Shown here: piece after piece, positions 62,597 through 64,000 of the stretch
How positions within the stretch are numbered: position 1 is the first letter of the stretch
Layout: each line of letters opens with the position of its first letter
NCBI GenBank assembly: GCA_951799445.1
Contig: OX637289.1
Coordinates: 7,841,321-7,905,320 of the forward strand
From: Pseudisothecium myosuroides
Lineage: Eukaryota; Streptophyta; Bryopsida; Hypnales; Lembophyllaceae
Direction: 5' to 3'
DNA length: 64,000 nucleotides
The notes under the pieces: generated by a model
Databases searched by the model: none
What the model was told of the DNA's origin: nothing
Seen by the model: only the letters and a program-made list of their open reading frames with translations
Translations under genes and position numbers: made by a program

Positions 62597-64000
62597 CAAG
62601 ATAAAAAGTTTAAGTTTTAAATAATATATGGATTTAAAAAAAATAAAAAAACGTGGGCATTGGGATCATGCAACATATTTTCAGAAAATATTATATTTAG
62701 ATTCATCAATTTAGTATCCCAAAATTTATGCTTGCATTTGAGTTGAATACACAACAAATTATATGAAACAATCAACAAGTATTCTATACTTTTATCTAAA
62801 TTGGACTCTACATATGATTAAAAGATCTAATACAGTATTCTAGTTGTTTTTTTTTACATTGTGTTAAAAGATCATTTAGATAAAATATACACACATTTGT
62901 TGGTTGAACAAAGAACATACTATACTTAGAATTATCATGCAATTTAAATGATGAGTATGTTAACTTGATGATTTACAAAATGTTTTTTTGTATGCTATAA
63001 TTCAAACAAAAGCCCATTGCATTACTTATTGACATTATATTAAAGGTGGCATGTATAACATTATTTAGCAACAAAAACAAGGCATTTGGAGAGATTATAC
63101 AAAAAATTACTTTCACAAATATTAAAAAGAAACTCCCATCTTTGGTGGTCAAAGTTGGCAAAAAATATTTTAAAATGTAGATGCCTAAATTTTGGGGAGT
63201 TATATTTTCAATTTTTTTGTATGAGATTAAATTAATTTTGTCCCATTTTTTCACTTTAATTAGCATATATTTGCTAGAAAATTGCTTGACCATTGGATAT
63301 TAAACGTAATGAAAAAGCCCATTTGTGTTGGTGTCGATGCTCCTCACTATAGAGATTTGTCTCATACTATCCTTACTTTGCACGATGCAAATGTACTTTA
63401 TCCAATTCACCTTCTTCTTGAATTTTCAACTTTTTAAGCATAACATTCAATAGTAAAGAGAAGGACTGCCCTCCCCCCAACTGAATAGTGTGGAATATTC
63501 CACACCATCAGTAGCTAATATACACATGTTGACATTTGTCAGGGTTTTAGGAAAGCAAGTCACTAGATCAGAAATAACTTCCTTTAACCCCAGAATGACC
63601 TTGAGGACAAAATGTATCCTCGACCAATTTTTGAAGTTAAATAAAACCTTACTAAATTACTATTTTAAGTAGTTTATATTATTGAAAAATTCTTTATGAA
63701 GTTTAGTTTTAGCTTCCAAAATCTGATTTTGAAAATGATTGATTATGGTTTTTCTATTCAAGATTTTGTGCATGGGTGTCCATTGCAATCTTGACTTTTT
63801 GTAGTGTTGAGGGCTCTTGGGAATGAGCCTCAAATACACTAGATCTTTGAGAAAAAATCACATTAAAAATTCATTTAAAAAAATTGTAGAGTAGATTTTG
63901 AGAAGTCATAAATTGATTGGGGTTATGCAGGTTAGGCCCTTTAACCTCATATTTTTTTGGTGACCAACTTTTTAGATTTGACACATGAAAAGAGGATTGA
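62597..64000. other. intergenic, A+T-rich to the window end
   Basis: No gene recognised on either strand. A minus-strand frame at 62973-63293 has random A+T-rich composition. Confidence 0.5.

Noticed and set aside
62973..63293. 106-codon minus-strand open frame
   Set aside because: Composition is that of random A+T-rich DNA (Ile/Asn/Lys/Phe-rich); no motif, no splice partners.
1..64000. CRISPR arrays, prokaryotic operons, rRNA genes and LTR retrotransposon coding regions
   Set aside because: None seen: repeats are transposon-like or tandem satellites without regular spacers, and no reverse transcriptase, integrase or rRNA motif was recognised.

Overview
The window looks like nuclear DNA of a land plant. 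It holds intron-rich genes of typical plant families with GT..AG introns of about 70 bp to over 1 kb, G+C-rich exons, and very A+T-rich intergenic DNA full of small non-autonomous transposons. The families present (HOTHEAD-like GMC oxidoreductase, HAK/KUP/KT potassium transporter, ACC-synthase-like enzyme, UPF0548/DUF1990) occur throughout land plants. A non-seed plant such as a moss, lycophyte or fern fits the overall look, but that is inference and I cannot name a species.

Layout. 1-14 kb: gene-poor repeats, with a CACTA-type MITE, two ~0.92 kb TTAA-flanked elements, a ~180-bp tandem array ending in an inverted copy, and an element inserted into another copy of itself. 14.4-19.3 kb (+): complete GMC oxidoreductase, 7 coding exons. 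21.6-25.3 kb (+): five-exon gene for an unrecognised membrane protein. 25.9-27.7 kb: two decayed gene fragments, the C-terminus of a front-end fatty acid desaturase (-) and of the RIO1 kinase (+). 29.1-30.0 kb (+): UPF0548 gene with unresolved first exon. 31.5-33.4 kb (-): short-chain dehydrogenase/reductase (SDR) with a probable organelle-targeting extension, 4 exons. 33.7-42 kb: repeats. 43.3-45.3 kb (+): ACC-synthase-like enzyme with an N-terminal membrane segment and repeated small upstream ORFs. 45.3-49.4 kb: no gene seen. 49.4-55.8 kb (-): HAK/KUP/KT potassium transporter, 12 coding exons. 56-64 kb: repeats, including a three-level nest of transposons.

The five genes do not form an operon or an evident pathway; they are ordinary separate plant loci. 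The strongest unexplained signal is in the repeats. A family of ~0.93 kb elements has CCCCTAAAGG termini and TTAA target duplications, two diverged subfamilies, one chimeric copy, and insertion sites that can be checked against empty copies within this same window. A second family has GGGTGATTGCA termini and 4-bp target duplications. Neither shows a transposase here.
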